Below are positions 49,103 through 58,081 of a DNA stretch of 64,000 nt, piece by piece; the first letter of the stretch is position 1; each line of letters begins with the position of its first letter. The DNA is taken from contig NZ_JABUXQ010000006.1 of assembly GCF_014838735.1 (NCBI RefSeq), forward strand, positions 30,883 to 94,882, given 5' to 3'. Both the position numbers and the translations under genes were made by a program. The notes beneath the pieces are model-generated. The model searched no databases and was not told the DNA's origin. It saw only the letters and a list, made by a program, of their open reading frames with translations. Origin of the DNA: Limosilactobacillus portuensis (lineage in GTDB: Bacteria > Bacillota > Bacilli > Lactobacillales > Lactobacillaceae).

Positions 49103-49531
49103 TTAAAAATCGATATTTAGATCTTCAGCAATCTGGTCAAAATCATCTTCAGTAGATTCAGTAAACTGCTCCCACTTTTCCGCACTCCAAATTTCGAGCC
49201 GATTAGCAACTCCTACTACAACACACTTCTTTTGTAATTTGGCATGTTGACAAAGGGTATCCGGTAAGTTAATTCGTCCTTGCTTATCAAACTCGCAATC
49301 CGTTGCGGCTGAGTAAAGAAAACGAACAAAAGCCCGGGCATCACGTTTTGTCAGCGGTAATGCCTTTAGCTTTTCTTGTAGCTGTTCCCATTCATTAAGC
49401 GGGTAACCAAATAGGCACCCATCTAAGCCACGAGTGACAATAAAGTGAGTGCCTAATAGTTCACGAAATTTTGCAGGGATGATCAGTCGGCCCTTGCTGT
49501 CGATCGAATGTGTATATTCGCCCATAAACAT
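49103..49531 (-). CDS. mraZ: MraZ, transcriptional regulator of the dcw cluster
   Basis: 142 residues. Two tandem AbrB-like half-domains: [22 protein letters not shown] and, in the second half, the pattern [13 protein letters not shown], each with the DxxGR loop. MraZ binds GTGG-type repeats before its own operon and represses it in E. coli and Mycoplasma. Such repeats are visible just upstream here (49573-49593). First gene of the dcw cluster. Confidence 0.97.
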   Translation of the reverse strand: MFMGEYTHSIDSKGRLIIPAKFRELLGTHFIVTRGLDGCLFGYPLNEWEQLQEKLKALPLTKRDARAFVRFLYSAATDCEFDKQGRINLPDTLCQHAKLQKKCVVVGVANRLEIWSAEKWEQFTESTEDDFDQIAEDLNIDF

Positions 49532-49544
49532 TGGCCTTTACCTC

Positions 49545-49593
49545 CCCACAACCACTTTATAGGTAAAGTCTACCACAATCCCCCACTTTCCAC
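49545..49593 (-). promoter_or_regulatory. GTGG repeats before mraZ: candidate MraZ operator
   Basis: On the minus strand GTGG occurs at complement 49590-49593, 49583-49586 and 49573-49576 (the last two exactly 10 nt apart), and again at 49552-49555 and 49546-49549. A TATAAA sequence lies between the two groups. Known MraZ sites are direct GTGG-type repeats with 10-nt spacing. The promoter itself is not clear. Confidence 0.5.
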
Positions 49594-49630
49594 CATATCA
49601 TTTCAAAAATAATAGTTGATAATAAAAAAA

Positions 49631-49675
49631 GGTAGCAAAAAGTCATCATTTTCACAAAACAACTTTTCGCTAACC
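49631..49675 (-). terminator. Terminator between the DUF3397 gene and mraZ
   Basis: Stem GGTTAGCGAAAAGT with ACTTTTTGCTACC on the minus strand (one bulge), about 18-nt loop, then seven T. It isolates the dcw operon from the upstream gene. Confidence 0.82.
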
Positions 49676-49695
49676 TATACTTAACATTATTAATA

Positions 49696-50052
49696 TTATA
49701 TTAGTGGTAAATTCTGACAGAACAGTGATCCTACAAAGACGATCACTGCCAAAGCAACTGATAATCGCCAAAATGCCGGCCAATAGCGACGATAAATAAA
49801 TTCTCCATAGTGAACTGTTTGAACAATAATTAAAAGGATTGCAACAATCATCCAAACTGCAATCGGGTACGCAATCCAGTAAAGACTGGCGATATTATAC
49901 ACGCTTAGCAACCATAAAATAATTGTCCAAATAATTGGACTATGAATGTGACGATGCCGACGAGCAAGGTGAAAGACCTTGCCAATTAAATTTTCAACAA
50001 ACCAAATAACAACAAGTAATATTAATTGAAGAAATGCGATTCGATAATCCAT
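49696..50052 (-). CDS. DUF3397 family membrane protein
   Basis: 118 residues with four predicted membrane helices. MDYRIAFLQLILLVVIWF at the start, basic loop RRHRHIHSPI, then WTIILWLLS. The family is found in lactobacilli and relatives just before mraZ; function unknown. A terminator separates it from mraZ. Confidence 0.82.
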   Translation of the reverse strand: MDYRIAFLQLILLVVIWFVENLIGKVFHLARRHRHIHSPIIWTIILWLLSVYNIASLYWIAYPIAVWMIVAILLIIVQTVHYGEFIYRRYWPAFWRLSVALAVIVFVGSLFCQNLPLI

Positions 50053-50183
50053 AACTGGTTCTAACTACTCCCGATTAATTTCTAATAATAGTTTATCACA
50101 GCACACTAAGATGTTTGAAATCACCTTATAAAATGATGTAGACTATTACTATTATAAATTCATCTATGAAGGGCGGTAAAAGG

Positions 50184-50303
50184 ATGCAACACAAAAAGAA
50201 AACACGTTTTCAAAAGATTACAATGGTTGCTATCTGGCTTATGTTAATTGCAATGCTTGGTTCATTAATTTTCGGTGCCATTGCTTCATTAGGCGTAATG
50301 TAA
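50184..50303 (+). CDS. DUF4044-type small membrane protein
   Basis: 39 residues: a basic start (MQHKKKTRFQKIT) and one membrane helix (about 14-36, VAIWLMLIAMLGSLIFGAIA). Such a protein, annotated DUF4044, sits beside ftsK and mraZ in many lactobacilli. GGGCGG and AAAGG precede the ATG. It has its own AT-rich upstream region. Very short, so the call depends on composition and place. Confidence 0.72.
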   Translation: MQHKKKTRFQKITMVAIWLMLIAMLGSLIFGAIASLGVM

Positions 50304-50328
50304 TTAAATTAAGCGAATAATAAAATAA

Positions 50329-50430
50329 GGGGAGCGTGACAGAAGTCATTTATGACTTCGTTTTCACGCCCCCGCGAGCGCAAATAGGGTTCCAGAGTTC
50401 GGTTATACCGGACACTGGAACCCATTTGCG
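50329..50430. repeat. Double-hairpin palindromic element
   Basis: Two long hairpins in tandem. The first (50329-50373) has GGGG-GCGTGA with TCACGC-CCCC and inner GAAGTCAT / ATGACTTC. The second (50379-50430) pairs CGCAAAT, GGGTTCCAG and GTTCGG with their complements around a TTATA loop. No T-run follows and no frame is coding. It lies between the ends of the DUF4044 gene and ftsK. The inner core of the second resembles that of the hairpin at 640-683. It may be a copy of a small interspersed palindromic repeat. Confidence 0.6.
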
Positions 50431-50510
50431 TACCGCGCTGTTCGTATTTGAACTTGGTAAAAGTACTTATGTCACAATCCTCTTATTTATTATTCAAATC
50501 AAGCTCACAT

Positions 50511-52814
50511 CTATTCATCCTCAGCCTGATCCTTTTGCTTAAAAACTTCCCGCGGCTTAGAGCCATTAGCTGGCCCGATGTAACCGCGCTGCTCCATGTC
50601 ATCAATAATTCTAGCAGCACGATTATAACCTATTCGAAACCTTCGTTGAATTAGCGAAGTCGAGGCTTTTTGCTGGTCCACAACAAACTTCAATGCTTCA
50701 GGGAAAAGCTCGTCTTCATCCTCAGCCTTTTCTTCCTGAGCAATTTCATTATCAGTAACAACCATTTTCTGATCATATTCCGCTGGCCGTTCCTTTTTAA
50801 TAAAGTCCACCACCGCCTCAACATCTTGATCAGAAATAAATGCTCCTTGTACACGAACAGGTTTATTTTGGTCAATCGGTTCAAAAAGCATGTCACCCCT
50901 ACCGAGTAATTTTTCCGCCCCGTTAGTATCAATTATCGTCCGTGAATCAATCCCACTAGACACCGCAAAGGCAATCCTCGATGGTACATTTGCTTTAATT
51001 AAACCAGTAATAACATCAACTGAAGGTCGTTGAGTAGCAAGAATCATATGAATACCAGCAGCCCGCCCCATTTGTGCAATCCGGACAATTGCATCTTCAA
51101 CATCATGGGAAACGGTCATCATCAGATCCGCTAATTCATCAACAATTACCAGGATTAACGGAAGTGCTGGCTGTTCTGTTGCCTTTTCTTGATCATTATT
51201 ATCACGAACTAACTGGTTATAGCCCTTCAAATTACGAACACCAAACTTGGCAAACAGTTCGTACCGGCGTTCCATCTCAGCAACAACTTTACCTAATGCC
51301 CGGGCAGCCTTTTTAGGCTCAGAAACCACCGGACTAAGCAAATGGGGAATGCCATTATAAACACTCAATTCGACCTTTTTAGGATCAATCATTAAAAACT
51401 TTACCTGATGTGGCTTGGCTTTTAATAAAATGCTTGTAATGATGTCGTTAATCGCAACTGACTTCCCACTACCAGTAGCACCAGCAATTAACAGGTGCGG
51501 CATTTTGGTTAAATCAGCCATCATTACATCACCCGTAACGGTTCTGCCCAAGGGAACATTCATTGGGTGATCATCGTGGGGCATTGACTCAATCATGTCA
51601 CGGAAGCCAACAGTTGCAACTTGCTGGTTTGGAACTTCAATCCCAATCAGTGACTTTCCCGGAATTGGTGCCTCAATTCGAATATCCTTAGCAGCAAGGG
51701 CTAATGCTAAATCATCAGCTAGGTGGGTAATTCGACTAACTTTAACACCAACCGCTGGACGTAATTCATATTTTGTTACCGATGGACCAAGATTAACATT
51801 TTCAACCGTTGCTTCAACGCCAAACGATTTTAAGGTATCCTGGAGCTTTTGGGTATTCTTTTTAATTGCGTGTAAGTCATCCCCTTGATCCGTTTGCGGG
51901 ATCTTAGTTAACAGGTTAAGTGGTGGTAACTGGTAATCAGCATCTTCTTTTTCAGTTGCTGTTGCTAATTGCAAATCATCACTCGCGGAATCTTGTTGTT
52001 CAGCGGCAGTTGTTTTAACAGGTGATTCTTCATTACTCGTATTAGCAACGGTAATCCGTGGTTCAGCCTGAGAAGAGCTCATTTGCTGGGGTGAGCTGGT
52101 AACAACCGATTCATTAACAGCTGGTTTAGAATTTGACTTTTTTACTAAGCTAACGTTCTTTTTCGGTGATGTTCGTCTTACACGAGAACGTTTAGGAAGC
52201 TGTTGTTTAAACTGACGAACTGCAGCCGGAACTTTTTTTAACTGCTGACCAAAACTCGTTAAAGCCTGATCCCAAGGAATCGCAAAGAAGATCACAATTC
52301 CAGCAATAATCATTAGCCAAGCTAAAATTGCTGTCCCCTGCTGACCGATTAAGTAATTACTGCCACTATAAAGCAATGCCCCAATCATTCCACCACCAAT
52401 GTTCGTTGAATTACTGGTTTGAAAGAAAACTTTACTCAAATTATTCCAGGTAACAGCAAGAAAATTAGCATGAAGATTTAAGTGATTAAACATTAAATAG
52501 TGGAGCCAGATCAAAGCTCCAGAATAAGCAACAATAAATCCCCAGATCCACCGTTGATTATACTTTGGCTGATGACCAAAAAAAGTCAATGATATTCCAG
52601 AAATAAGAGCAAGGATCATTACTACTGGGTAAGACTTACCCACTAAGACACTGAAGATCCCGACCAGTAGCTGACCAATAACTCCCAGATTAAATAACCC
52701 AATTAGCATTAAGAACGTAAGAATTAACCCTACTAAATTAGCTACGAGCTTTGCTTGCCCTTTTTTGTTTGTTGATCGACGGCGACCGGTTCCCGATCGT
52801 TTTTTCCTTGCCAT
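50511..52814 (-). CDS. ftsK: FtsK/SpoIIIE DNA translocase
   Basis: 767 residues. N-terminal four membrane helices (about 25-190), a charged low-complexity linker (about 195-300), then the RecA-like motor with Walker A GATGSGKSVAI (about 440-450) and Walker B LILVIVDELADLM, ending in the winged-helix gamma domain (RRFRIGYNRAARIIDDME) that reads oriented DNA sites. It pumps chromosome DNA through the septum. The first residues are Arg/Lys-rich. Confidence 0.96.
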   Translation of the reverse strand: MARKKRSGTGRRRSTNKKGQAKLVANLVGLILTFLMLIGLFNLGVIGQLLVGIFSVLVGKSYPVVMILALISGISLTFFGHQPKYNQRWIWGFIVAYSGALIWLHYLMFNHLNLHANFLAVTWNNLSKVFFQTSNSTNIGGGMIGALLYSGSNYLIGQQGTAILAWLMIIAGIVIFFAIPWDQALTSFGQQLKKVPAAVRQFKQQLPKRSRVRRTSPKKNVSLVKKSNSKPAVNESVVTSSPQQMSSSQAEPRITVANTSNEESPVKTTAAEQQDSASDDLQLATATEKEDADYQLPPLNLLTKIPQTDQGDDLHAIKKNTQKLQDTLKSFGVEATVENVNLGPSVTKYELRPAVGVKVSRITHLADDLALALAAKDIRIEAPIPGKSLIGIEVPNQQVATVGFRDMIESMPHDDHPMNVPLGRTVTGDVMMADLTKMPHLLIAGATGSGKSVAINDIITSILLKAKPHQVKFLMIDPKKVELSVYNGIPHLLSPVVSEPKKAARALGKVVAEMERRYELFAKFGVRNLKGYNQLVRDNNDQEKATEQPALPLILVIVDELADLMMTVSHDVEDAIVRIAQMGRAAGIHMILATQRPSVDVITGLIKANVPSRIAFAVSSGIDSRTIIDTNGAEKLLGRGDMLFEPIDQNKPVRVQGAFISDQDVEAVVDFIKKERPAEYDQKMVVTDNEIAQEEKAEDEDELFPEALKFVVDQQKASTSLIQRRFRIGYNRAARIIDDMEQRGYIGPANGSKPREVFKQKDQAEDE

Positions 52815-52830
52815 GATAGAACTTCCCCAC

Positions 52831-53340
52831 TTACTTTAACTTATCAAAATGGTATTTATGCACCCGAGCTAGGTTTGGAAAACTTTGCTGACGAAGTGCT
52901 TCGTAAATGACAATTGCTGCACTATTCGAGAGATTTAATGCCCGAATATTATTGTCATTTTGTGGAATCCGGATAGCATTTTCCGGGTACCGTCGCATAA
53001 ATTCTTCAGGCAGCCCCGTCGTTTCTTTACCAAATAAAAAGTAATGATCCCCATCAGCTGTATAATCCACATCAGTATAATCACGACTCGCAAACTTTGA
53101 TACAAGATAGAGCTTACTAATATCAGGAACAGTCGAAACAAATTCCCGTAAGTCATCGTGGTAGGTAATCTTAACCTTATCCCAATAATCTAATCCTGCA
53201 CGCTTCATGTGTTTATCATCCGTTGAAAATCCCAGCGGTTTAATTAAATGCAATTCCGTATTCGTCCCCGCGCATGTTCGGGCAATATTTCCAGTATTGG
53301 CTGGAAATAATGGTTCAAATAGTACAATATGGTTTGTCAT
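52831..53340 (-). CDS. trmL: tRNA (cytidine/uridine34-2'-O)-methyltransferase TrmL (SPOUT)
   Basis: 169 residues from the ATG at 53338-53340, which has AAGGAG 7 nt upstream; an upstream frame runs into the terminator and has no ribosome site. SPOUT fold: [19 protein letters not shown] near the start, then [11 protein letters not shown] and [16 protein letters not shown] at the C-terminus, the SAM knot. It 2'-O-methylates position 34 of tRNA-Leu. It is preceded by an unusual leader with hairpins (53367-53459). Confidence 0.94.
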   Translation of the reverse strand: MTNHIVLFEPLFPANTGNIARTCAGTNTELHLIKPLGFSTDDKHMKRAGLDYWDKVKITYHDDLREFVSTVPDISKLYLVSKFASRDYTDVDYTADGDHYFLFGKETTGLPEEFMRRYPENAIRIPQNDNNIRALNLSNSAAIVIYEALRQQSFPNLARVHKYHFDKLK

Positions 53341-53366
53341 TATGATTCTCCTTAGGCAAATAAAAA

Positions 53367-53406
53367 AAAGCAGGGTCTCGGTGTTGGCACGGCGAAACGC
53401 TGCTTT
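53367..53406 (-). terminator. Terminator in the leader of trmL
   Basis: Stem AAAGCAG / CTGCTTT with inner paired segments, then eight T on the minus strand (complement of 53362-53369). It ends about 20 nt before the trmL ribosome site, so it could terminate the rlmA transcript or attenuate trmL. Confidence 0.8.
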
Positions 53407-53419
53407 AATGAAGTACTCC

Positions 53420-53505
53420 TTGGCAATTACCAACGAATCTGTTCGATGTCAATTGCCAAACGATTTCTCATAAGATAATTTACCACCTTTAAATCGAATT
53501 AGCAA
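53420..53505 (-). promoter_or_regulatory. Structured leader with candidate promoter upstream of trmL
   Basis: A 9-bp stem TTGGCAATT / AATTGCCAA (53451-53459 with 53420-53428) encloses a second helix CGAA/TTCG, just before the terminator. A TTGCTA box (complement of 53500-53505) and TAAATT (complement of 53477-53482) are 17 nt apart and would start RNA near 53470. An alternative 14-codon frame (53471-53427) has AAAGGTGG 11 nt upstream and ends TGG TAA. I know no riboswitch class of this form. Confidence 0.4.
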
Positions 53506-53510
53506 TACCC

Positions 53511-54365
53511 TTAATCACTTTTTTTCGCTACCAATAAACTAACATCAACAGTAATTGAAGTAAGATTTACTAATTCATCCCCAGTCGGCTGGTGGACATC
53601 CTTACCCCAACTCATTGGCGTCATCTTAATCATATCGGTAACTAGTTCATGAGGAAGATTAAATTGGTAACGGATTGGAATCTGTTTTGCATCTGGATAA
53701 TGCTGTTTGAATAAACTTAAAACTCTACTATTGTCGTAATGATAATGTTGATCCTGATTTCCATATAGTAAATGGCGCAATTCCAGAAGGTAATCGGCAT
53801 TGGGAATTACTTTCATTAAATTACCGCCCTCTTTTAGAACCCGATTAAATTCACGGTAATCTGAAGGCGAAAAAAGCTCCAAGACTGTATCGAAAGATTG
53901 ATCAGCAAAGGGTAACTGCCGTAGATCCGCTACGCAAAAGAAAGCATCAATGTCAAGCTGAGTTGCCAAGGTAATCCCGGGTTTTGAAATATCAAAGCCA
54001 ACATAGAAATCTTGGTTGTGACGAAGGGCAGCTAACTGACCTAATGGGGTTCCTTCACCTGTTCCGACATCTAAAATGGTCTGTGGAGTTGTTGGAAGCA
54101 GCGAATTAACCTCTTCAATAATCGGTTTAAATAATCCTGCTTCAAGTAGTCTTCGCCGTGATAAAAACATTGTCCGATCATATTCCGTTGTCCCCTGGGT
54201 ATTCAAAAAGTGAAGGTAACCATGACGATTAAAATCAATTGTATGTCCTTCTTCACACACAAGCGTATTTCCAGTTAGTCTAATATACCCCTGGTGACAA
54301 ATTGGACAACGAAACGTATTCAGATGACCCTGAACTAATTTTTCAGCACGTTCGATCTTTTTCAT
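53511..54365 (-). CDS. rlmA: 23S rRNA (guanine-N1)-methyltransferase RlmA family
   Basis: 284 residues. N-terminal zinc-binding part (CPICHQG at 19-25 and CEEGH near 37-41), then Rossmann methyltransferase with LDVGTGEGTPLGQL and VADLRQLPFADQ. The family methylates G745 or G748 of 23S rRNA; RlmA(II), the Gram-positive type, acts on G748 and affects tylosin binding. The type is inferred. AGGAG precedes the ATG. Next gene downstream is trmL. Confidence 0.88.
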   Translation of the reverse strand: MKKIERAEKLVQGHLNTFRCPICHQGYIRLTGNTLVCEEGHTIDFNRHGYLHFLNTQGTTEYDRTMFLSRRRLLEAGLFKPIIEEVNSLLPTTPQTILDVGTGEGTPLGQLAALRHNQDFYVGFDISKPGITLATQLDIDAFFCVADLRQLPFADQSFDTVLELFSPSDYREFNRVLKEGGNLMKVIPNADYLLELRHLLYGNQDQHYHYDNSRVLSLFKQHYPDAKQIPIRYQFNLPHELVTDMIKMTPMSWGKDVHQPTGDELVNLTSITVDVSLLVAKKSD

Positions 54366-54468
54366 TTGATTTCTCCTAATTTTTTACTATTTACAGTGTA
54401 CCATAGCTAGTATTAAGCTTAACGAATTGCTATCATAGAGGTAAGCATTTTCAAAGGAGGCAGTTTAA

Positions 54469-55494
54469 TTGACTGAACAATTTTTAATCGGTACGTATAC
54501 CAAGAAAGATAGTAAGGGTGTCTACAAGGTAACCTTAGATCCCCAAAAAGAAGAAATTACCAAGGTTGAATTAGCAATTCCTTCACAGAAGCCGGCTTAC
54601 TTACAAGTTGGTTCAGACAAACGGGTTTACGCAGTTAAGCAAATTGATGATCAAGGTGGTGTTGCATCATACTCCCTGAAGGATGACAATGCTAAGATGC
54701 TAAGCAAGGTTTTGGCTGCTGGCGCCCCTCCTGCATATGTTGGCCTTGATGAAAAGCGGCACTTACTTTACAGTGCCAATTACCACACTGCAAAGGTTGA
54801 TGTCTTTAAGATTAACGATGACGGAACATTAACCCAAACTGACTCAGTCCTTCACCAGGGAGCTACTGGCCCACAACCTGAACAGGATAGTCCTCACGTT
54901 CACTTTGCAGATTTAACTCCTGATCAGCGTTTAGTTGTTTGTGATTTGGGAATGGACTTGGTTGTTGTTTATGATGTTTCTGCTGATGGAAAATTGACTG
55001 CGGTTTCCCGTTATAAGTCAGAGGACGGCTTTGGCTCACGTCATATTGCATTCCACCCTAATGGTAAGTATGCTTACCTTCTCGGTGAACTAAGCAGTAA
55101 GCTTGAAGTCCTTAAGTATAATGCTACTGATGGAACCTTCAGTCATGTTCAAACCATTAAAACAATTCCCGATGATTGGACTGCTCACAATGGAGCTGCC
55201 GCAATTCGTCTTTCCAAGGATGGCAAGTTTATTTACACTTCAAACCGTGGGGAAAACACCATTGCGGTCTTCGAAGTACAACCTGACTTTACGGTTAAGC
55301 ATATCCAATCCATCTCAACTGAAGGTGATTTCCCTCGTGACTTCAACCTTAGCTCTGATGAATCATTCTTATTAGCTTCTAACCAAAACAGTGATAACTT
55401 GACCCTTTACAAGCGTGATCCAGAAACCGGAAAGCTAACCTTATTGCAAAAAGATGTAGCATGTCCTGAACCAGTTTGTGTTCAACGCTTCTAA
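54469..55494 (+). CDS. pgl: 6-phosphogluconolactonase, beta-propeller type (Pgl/YkgB)
   Basis: 341 residues. Repeated beta-propeller blades with recurring GVASYSL, PHVHFADLTPDQRL, SRHIAFHPNGKYAYLL and SNRGENTIAVFEV. The lactonase family hydrolyses 6-phosphogluconolactone in the pentose-phosphate/phosphoketolase route, the main sugar path in heterofermenters. Start TTG at 54469 with AAAGGAGG 8 nt upstream. Strong terminator follows; monocistronic. Confidence 0.93.
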   Translation: MTEQFLIGTYTKKDSKGVYKVTLDPQKEEITKVELAIPSQKPAYLQVGSDKRVYAVKQIDDQGGVASYSLKDDNAKMLSKVLAAGAPPAYVGLDEKRHLLYSANYHTAKVDVFKINDDGTLTQTDSVLHQGATGPQPEQDSPHVHFADLTPDQRLVVCDLGMDLVVVYDVSADGKLTAVSRYKSEDGFGSRHIAFHPNGKYAYLLGELSSKLEVLKYNATDGTFSHVQTIKTIPDDWTAHNGAAAIRLSKDGKFIYTSNRGENTIAVFEVQPDFTVKHIQSISTEGDFPRDFNLSSDESFLLASNQNSDNLTLYKRDPETGKLTLLQKDVACPEPVCVQRF

Positions 55495-55509
55495 TTTATT
55501 AAGTAATCA

Positions 55510-55556
55510 AAATGACCACTACAGTTTGTTAATTTTCTAAACTGTAGTGGTCATTT
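55510..55556. terminator. Bidirectional terminator between pgl and the pseudouridine synthase gene
   Basis: Perfect 18-bp stem AAATGACCACTACAGTTT and complement with an 11-nt loop, between convergent genes. Confidence 0.9.
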
Positions 55557-55561
55557 CTAGT

Positions 55562-56446
55562 TTAAATTGAATCAATCAAATTCAGCATATCTTCCGGTAC
55601 AGGAGCCTGAACCTCTATCCATTGCTGCTTAAATGGACTATAGAATTTCATCCAGTAACAATGGAGCGCTTGGCGAGAAATTATTTGTTTACCACCATAC
55701 ATTTCATCACCAATCAATGGATGACCTAAGTACTGGAAGTGAACCCGAATTTGGTGGGTTCTTCCCGTATGGAGGCGAATGCGTAATAGCGACATTTGAA
55801 CTGCTGATTTTTCTAGCCAATATTCCGTAACTGATGGTTTTCCCGTAGAAATTACTGTTCGCGAAACGAATTTCTCGGGATCCCGATCAATCGGTGCATC
55901 AATATAGCCATGGCGAGCATTGATCTTTCCACCAACAACTGCATAGTAATTTTTCTTTACTTGGTGTTTCTTTAATTGTTGATCCATAACCGCGTGAGCA
56001 AAACGGTGCTTGGGAAAAACCACCAAACCACTAGTATCCTTATCCAACCGTGTAGCAACGTGAATTACTAAGTTCTCATAACCTTGACGTTCATAATAAT
56101 TACGAACCCGGTTAACTAAACTGTCAGCAACGGTAACGTGATGTGCCGGAACAGTCGCAACCCCCGCTGGCTTATTAAGGATTAAAAAGTCACGATCCTC
56201 ATAAACAATATCAATAGGAAGATCACTAGGAATAACATTATCATTCGGTTTTTCAGGAGGTAGGATCAGTGAAAAATGATCACCAGGATTAACAAGATCG
56301 ACGGTCCACCGATCCTCACCGTTAATCTGCATTTTTCCTCCATGATAAACTGCGACCTTGATTAGACTTGCGCTGACCCCTTCATGTTTTAAGGCAGCAC
56401 GGAGTTTTCGTGGTTGACTCCCTGTGTATTGCCATTCAAATTTCAT
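55562..56446 (-). CDS. RluD/RluA-family pseudouridine synthase
   Basis: 294 residues. An N-terminal S4-like RNA-binding region, then the catalytic motif ATRLDKDTSGLVVFPKH with the nucleophile Asp, and C-terminal HQIRVHFQYLGHPLIGDEMYG. It converts uridine to pseudouridine in rRNA. It belongs to the relQ-nadK-synthase operon, as with Bacillus yjbM-yjbN-yjbO. Overlaps nadK by 1 bp. Confidence 0.94.
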   Translation of the reverse strand: MKFEWQYTGSQPRKLRAALKHEGVSASLIKVAVYHGGKMQINGEDRWTVDLVNPGDHFSLILPPEKPNDNVIPSDLPIDIVYEDRDFLILNKPAGVATVPAHHVTVADSLVNRVRNYYERQGYENLVIHVATRLDKDTSGLVVFPKHRFAHAVMDQQLKKHQVKKNYYAVVGGKINARHGYIDAPIDRDPEKFVSRTVISTGKPSVTEYWLEKSAVQMSLLRIRLHTGRTHQIRVHFQYLGHPLIGDEMYGGKQIISRQALHCYWMKFYSPFKQQWIEVQAPVPEDMLNLIDSI

Positions 56447-57261
56447 TATTTTGCGCCACCAATAAATGAATCTTTAACCCGGTGCCAGAAATTATTGTGA
56501 CGGTATTGGGCAAAGTTAATCCGTTTTTTGGCAACTTGATAAGTAATTTCTACTAATTTACGCTCCCCAACTGATGGTTTTAAACGAACTTGATCCCGAT
56601 CACAGGTCATCACATGTCCATTAAGATCTTTTAAGCGAAGCATCAGCTTTGACTCAGAGCCAAAAATAATCGGCGATCCTAACGTCCTAAATACCCGATT
56701 ATTTAAAGATGCCATTTCTGCTAGCTGAAAGCCAACAATTTGAGGATCCATAATTGCACCACCAACAGACTTGTTATAAGCAGTCGAACCTGTTGGTGTG
56801 GAAATGCACAGCCCGTCACCCCGAAATGTTTCAAAAAGTTCATTGTTAATGAAAACATCACAAACCATTGTCTTCGTAATATTCCGGACAGTTGATTCGT
56901 TTAATGCCGTGTAGTGATCAATCGAACCGTCGGAATAAATAGCATGCATATCAAGCAGTGGGTACGAAACAGACTGTCCGCTATCATTGACTAGACTTTC
57001 AACTAGATCGTCCATCTCATAATTTCGCCAGTCAGTATAGAAGCCAAGGTGTCCCGTGTGGATTCCAACGAACCGAATCTTATCTAATAAAGCTTCATAG
57101 TGATGAAATGCTGACAGTAAGGTTCCATCTCCACCAATTGTAATAACAACGTTGGGCGCATTCTGATCAAGCACTAACCCAGCCTTGCTCATTTCAGCTT
57201 TAAGTAACTTACTAATTCGTTGTGACTCTGCTGTTTCATTGTTATAAATTGCGACTCGCAT
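56446..57261 (-). CDS. nadK: NAD kinase
   Basis: 271 residues. The ATP/NAD kinase motif [11 protein letters not shown] at 43-53, NESTVRN near 123, and [14 protein letters not shown] near 157-170 are all present. It makes NADP from NAD. Middle gene of relQ-nadK-pseudouridine synthase. Confidence 0.97.
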   Translation of the reverse strand: MRVAIYNNETAESQRISKLLKAEMSKAGLVLDQNAPNVVITIGGDGTLLSAFHHYEALLDKIRFVGIHTGHLGFYTDWRNYEMDDLVESLVNDSGQSVSYPLLDMHAIYSDGSIDHYTALNESTVRNITKTMVCDVFINNELFETFRGDGLCISTPTGSTAYNKSVGGAIMDPQIVGFQLAEMASLNNRVFRTLGSPIIFGSESKLMLRLKDLNGHVMTCDRDQVRLKPSVGERKLVEITYQVAKKRINFAQYRHNNFWHRVKDSFIGGAK

Positions 57262-57270
57262 ATAATCTCC

Positions 57271-57915
57271 TTATCTGTCTGGTATGTTCTGATCACCTGG
57301 TGTTCGATTTGAGAACATCGTTTGTGCTTCTTGAATTTCCTCGCGAATTTCTGACATTTCATTATCAAGTTTAAATGCAGCTTCTGCAGCTCGCTGTAAC
57401 CGTGCAGATAATTCTTCTGGAAATTCACCCTGGTACTTATAATTTAGTGAGTGTTCAATTGTTGCCCAAAAGTTCATTGCTAGTGTCCGAACCTGGATTT
57501 CGGCAAGGATCTTTTTCTCACCGGAAATCAACTGAACCGGATACTCAATAACAATATGGTAAGAACGATACCCACTCGGTTTAGCATTACTAATATAGTC
57601 ACGCTCTTCGAGGATTGTCATATCACTCCGTTGACGAAGCAGATCAACTACTTGGTAAATATCTTCAACAAACTGGCACATAATTCGTAATCCGGCAATA
57701 TCCTGCATATCCTGTTCAAGTCGATCTTCCTGAACATGACGTCTGATCATTTTTTCCTTAATACTATCTACTGGTTTTACTCGCCCAGTAACAAATTCGA
57801 TCGGTGAATGCTGTGTTTCATCCTGATATTGTTTACGGATACCTCTTAATTTAACTTTTAACTCATTAACAGCTTGTTGGTAAGGTAGTAGAAAGTGTTG
57901 CCAATCTTCAACCAT
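57271..57915 (-). CDS. relQ: Small alarmone synthetase RelQ (GTP pyrophosphokinase)
   Basis: 214 residues from the ATG at 57913-57915 with GGGAGGG 6 nt upstream; a nine-codon extension upstream has no site. RelA/SpoT synthetase domain: RVKPVDSIKEKM, the DIAGLRIMCQFVEDI (near 80-95) and GYRSYHIVIEYP (near 125-135) motifs. No hydrolase domain. It makes (p)ppGpp from GTP or GDP and ATP, in a tetramer. First gene of the operon. Confidence 0.96.
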   Translation of the reverse strand: MVEDWQHFLLPYQQAVNELKVKLRGIRKQYQDETQHSPIEFVTGRVKPVDSIKEKMIRRHVQEDRLEQDMQDIAGLRIMCQFVEDIYQVVDLLRQRSDMTILEERDYISNAKPSGYRSYHIVIEYPVQLISGEKKILAEIQVRTLAMNFWATIEHSLNYKYQGEFPEELSARLQRAAEAAFKLDNEMSEIREEIQEAQTMFSNRTPGDQNIPDR

Positions 57916-58081
57916 ATAAAACCCTCCCATTAAAGTTCGCATTTAATTCTAGCACAATCATTCCCAAAACAGCATAAAACTGATCCATAAATCATAATTC
58001 TTTACAAATTTAGCTTTTTTTGCAAAAATAAATTTGTTTAGAAAAATTGTCAAGTTAGTGTTAAACGAGGGGGAGCATTTA

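Noticed and set aside
52831-53433. Longer trmL reading frame
   Set aside because: The 31-codon extension crosses a terminator hairpin and lacks a ribosome site; the ATG at 53340 has a strong one.
53427-53471. A 14-codon leader peptide before trmL as a firm gene
   Set aside because: Spacing to its ribosome site is 11 nt, and the proposed promoter would start RNA after that site; kept only as a possibility in the leader finding.
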